Source: Peptoniphilus vaginalis
GTDB taxonomy: Bacteria > Bacillota > Clostridia > Tissierellales > Peptoniphilaceae
Assembly (NCBI RefSeq): GCF_900176605.1
Contig: NZ_FXLP01000004.1
Coordinates: 372,001 to 436,000 of the forward strand
Length of the DNA stretch: 64,000 nt
Direction of reading: 5' to 3'
Shown here piece after piece: positions 62,358 through 64,000 of this stretch (the first letter of the stretch is position 1; every line of letters starts with the position of its first letter). Position numbers and translations under genes: made by a program. Under the pieces are notes generated by a model. That model was not told where the DNA came from. It searched no databases and saw nothing but the letters and a program-made list of their open reading frames with translations.

Positions 62358-62389
62358 GTCGCACTCCTCGCTGGTGCGTGGATTGTAAT
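62358..62389 (+). CRISPR. Degenerate terminal repeat
   Basis: This 32-bp unit matches the array repeat at 29 positions (changes at repeat positions 8, 15 and 30), so the stem and handle are weakened. It lies 230 bp beyond the last perfect repeat and marks the older array end before DNA was inserted. Confidence 0.9.
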
Positions 62390-62416
62390 CATTAAGAAAG
62401 GTAAGGTTAGCAAAGG

Positions 62417-62689
62417 TTGGAAAAAAATTTAAAAGAAAAACTGTTATTTTTAAAAGAAAATTGTAACCCTTATGAAATCAATGAGTATTTTGCTTTCGAG
62501 TTTGCAGATGATTATGACGTATTTGCTCAAGATAAAAGCAACATTGAAGTTTTAGATTATCTCAATGATGAATTTATTGTCATCGATGTCGATTATAGTC
62601 ACACAGATGAATTTGATAGCAAGGTAAGAGGGACAATTGATGAAGCTATTAATATGTTAAGTTGTATGCCTTCCGAGTTGGTGGGTTGA
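62417..62689 (+). CDS. Acidic 90-residue protein in the CRISPR trailer
   Basis: I do not recognise this protein. It has a possible TTG start, with a weak ribosome-binding region, and begins MEKNLKEKLLFLKENCNPYE. It is acidic (YDVFAQDKSNIEVLDYLNDE) with no membrane segment. The frame is open without lesions. It starts 27 bp after the degenerate repeat and precedes another small gene and a second repeat remnant, so the group looks like an accessory insertion at the array end. Confidence 0.5.
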   Translation: MEKNLKEKLLFLKENCNPYEINEYFAFEFADDYDVFAQDKSNIEVLDYLNDEFIVIDVDYSHTDEFDSKVRGTIDEAINMLSCMPSELVG

Positions 62690-62738
62690 AAATTTTTACT
62701 CGCCCAGCGAGTGAAAAATTTAGTAGCAATATTCATAA

Positions 62739-62754
62739 GTGTGTGGATGGAAAT
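62739..62754 (+). CRISPR. Second repeat remnant (3' half)
   Basis: GTGTGTGGATGGAAAT matches the last 16 bases of the CRISPR repeat at 14 positions. Just upstream, ACTCGC and GCGAGT form a small palindrome (62698-62712) that may be a rearranged repeat stem. Confidence 0.45.
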
Positions 62755-62774
62755 TGAAGTATAAGGTTATTTTT

Positions 62775-62939
62775 ATGAAAGTAAAGTTTATTGGTGAGTC
62801 TGATCCTGTTTATATGATTAATGGAAAGGCCTATGATGTTATTAGCATTGAAAAGGGTTGGTACAGGATTGTTGATGAAGAGGGGGAGGATTATTTATAT
62901 CCGCCCGAGCTTTTTGAAGTTGTTGATGTGAAGGATTAA
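62775..62939 (+). CDS. 54-residue protein of unknown function
   Basis: It begins MKVKFIGESDPVYMINGKAY and reads as a compact beta-rich domain (DVISIEKGWYRIVDEEGEDY) like small SH3-fold proteins of phage and mobile elements. AAGGTT precedes the ATG at 62775; the longer frame from 62739 overlaps the repeat remnant and is less likely. It ends before a terminator. Confidence 0.6.
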   Translation: MKVKFIGESDPVYMINGKAYDVISIEKGWYRIVDEEGEDYLYPPELFEVVDVKD

Positions 62940-62981
62940 TTTAATAAGTTTTTATTTACGATTTTTTTATAGTGTAAATGG

Positions 62982-63029
62982 GATGCCTTGTTAAGGAAAT
63001 TAGTTTTCTTAGAGGGGCATCTTTTTTAT
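62982..63029 (+). terminator. Intrinsic terminator ending the trailer genes
   Basis: A two-step hairpin has outer stem GATGCC / GGCATC and inner stem AAGGAAA / TTTTCTT, followed by TTTTTT. Confidence 0.75.
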
Positions 63030-63182
63030 TTTTAAAGGGATTTATACGACTTGTAAAGTGATGCTAAAAATGAAATTTGAAATTTAAGAACTTATTAAAA
63101 GTTGTGAAGTAAAAAATTTTTACGAGCTTACTTGAAAATATAAAGCAATAGGATATTGTAAAGTTGTTAAAGCTTATGAAGT

Positions 63183-63236
63183 TATAAAATTTTATAAAGT
63201 TATAAATTTTTATAAAGTTATAAATTTTTATAAAGT
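63183..63236. repeat. Three tandem 18-bp repeats
   Basis: Three copies of TATAAATTTTTATAAAGT lie head to tail (the first has one difference). Weaker copies extend to about 63090-63182. Related degenerate repeats lie at 12150-12240 and 33360-33520. There is no gene between 62940 and 63431. Confidence 0.75.
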
Positions 63237-63431
63237 CGTTAAACAATACAAGGCAAAAATTATTTGTTTATTATATAGTAGAAAACTTGCAAAGTCTTCT
63301 AATTAAATCTAACAATTTTGTGAAGTATTGGGGTCTTTATAGTATAATAAAAATAGCGTGCTATGAGATTTTACCTAAAAACTTGTAGAATATTATTTTA
63401 TTTATTATAATACCATTATTATGGAGGTAAT

Positions 63432-64000
63432 ATGAGATTATCAAAACTGTATATGCCAACTCTTAGGGAGGATCCACAAGATGCTGAGATTGCATCTCAC
63501 AAGTTTCTTCTAAGGGCAGGTATGATTAGAAAATCTGCTAGTGGTGTCTATACATACTTGCCACTTGGCTATAGATCTATTAGAAAAATTGAAAATATTG
63601 TTCGTGATGAGATGGATAAGGCTGGTGCTATGGAGATTTTAATGTCTGCCATCCAACCTGCTGAAATCTGGAAAGAGTCTGGTAGATGGGAAAAGTTCGG
63701 TCCCGAAATGTTTAAGCTAAAAGACAGAAATGATAGGGAGTTCTGCCTTGGACCTACTGCTGAGGAATATTTCACTACTCTTGTTAGGGATGAGGTTAAG
63801 TCTTACAAGGACCTTCCTCTTAATCTTTACCAAATCCAAACTAAGTATAGAGACGAAAAGAGACCAAGGTTTGGTATTAATAGGGCGAGAGAATTCTCTA
63901 TGAAGGATGCTTACACTTTTGACACTTCACCTGAGACTCTTGATGTGGCTTACATGAATATGTACGATGCTTACGAAAAGATTTTTGACAGACTTGAACT
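63432..64000 (+). CDS. proS: Prolyl-tRNA synthetase, 3' end outside window
   Basis: The first 189 residues of class II ProRS, which charges tRNA-Pro. [39 protein letters not shown] near residue 32, motif 2 region [16 protein letters not shown] near 137 and [11 protein letters not shown] near 155 are conserved. GGAGGT precedes the ATG. I see no T-box in the 400 bp upstream; a possible -10 TATAAT lies at 63343-63348. The gene is cut by the window edge. Confidence 0.95.
   Translation, partial: MRLSKLYMPTLREDPQDAEIASHKFLLRAGMIRKSASGVYTYLPLGYRSIRKIENIVRDEMDKAGAMEILMSAIQPAEIWKESGRWEKFGPEMFKLKDRNDREFCLGPTAEEYFTTLVRDEVKSYKDLPLNLYQIQTKYRDEKRPRFGINRAREFSMKDAYTFDTSPETLDVAYMNMYDAYEKIFDRLE

Noticed and set aside
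63240-63431. T-box riboswitch before proS
   Set aside because: No T-box core sequence, specifier hairpin or terminator/antiterminator pair could be recognised.

Overview
The window comes from a low-GC Gram-positive anaerobe. Gene content (iron-sulfur L-serine dehydratase, Rex, AbgT-type transporter, DUF438 hemerythrin protein, peptide uptake, DegV) and codon usage suggest the Peptoniphilaceae/Tissierellia (Anaerococcus or a relative). That placement is inference from protein style, not a database match.

Positions 1-7,800 are accessory DNA: a decayed IS200/IS605 transposase with its end hairpin, a compact restriction-modification locus (Xre regulator, nuclease-methyltransferase fusion, specificity subunit), the C-terminal stub of a large serine recombinase, a DUF438 protein, and a complete IS30-type element. 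A truncated DUF368 (undecaprenyl-phosphate translocase family) gene follows. Positions 8,300-31,600 are mostly housekeeping: lipid kinase, racemase-like protein, a cluster of DnaA boxes between convergent genes, ABC-F ATPase, IclR regulator with its operator, SdpR-SdpI pair with operators, nitrilase, uppP, the dnaB-rplI-gdpP-yybS operon, MalY aminotransferase with a divergent Xre regulator, DegV, a radical SAM gene that lacks a normal start codon, AbgT transporter, a serine uptake and deamination operon, an SDR and folD. Positions 31,700-49,400 hold ctlX, a broken repeat-rich surface protein, rex with its own operator, ogg, an IS1182-type element, an aminotransferase, murA, a five-gene peptide ABC transporter, a zincin metallopeptidase plus J-domain membrane protein, an ECF sigma/anti-sigma pair and a zinc-ribbon/SH3 protein.

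Positions 49,600-62,900 are a complete type I-C CRISPR-Cas system: cas3, then cas5c-cas8c-cas7-cas4-cas1-cas2, a leader and an array of 61 near-identical 32-bp repeats with 60 spacers, followed by a decaying trailer with degenerate repeats and small genes. proS begins at the right edge and runs out of the window.

The most interesting item lies in the gap between cas3 and cas5c. The minus strand there carries what looks like a stand-alone, crRNA-like RNA gene: extended -10 promoter, a degenerate repeat with a small hairpin, an 11-nt handle that matches the array handle at 10 of 11 bases, a 15-nt guide and an intrinsic terminator. The guide matches the -10 region of the cas5c operon promoter, about 90 bp away, at 13 of 15 positions. 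The two mismatches are at guide positions 6 and 12, the positions that type I Cascade flips out and does not read. I infer a Cas-regulating (CreR-like) RNA that lets Cascade repress its own operon without cleaving the chromosome.
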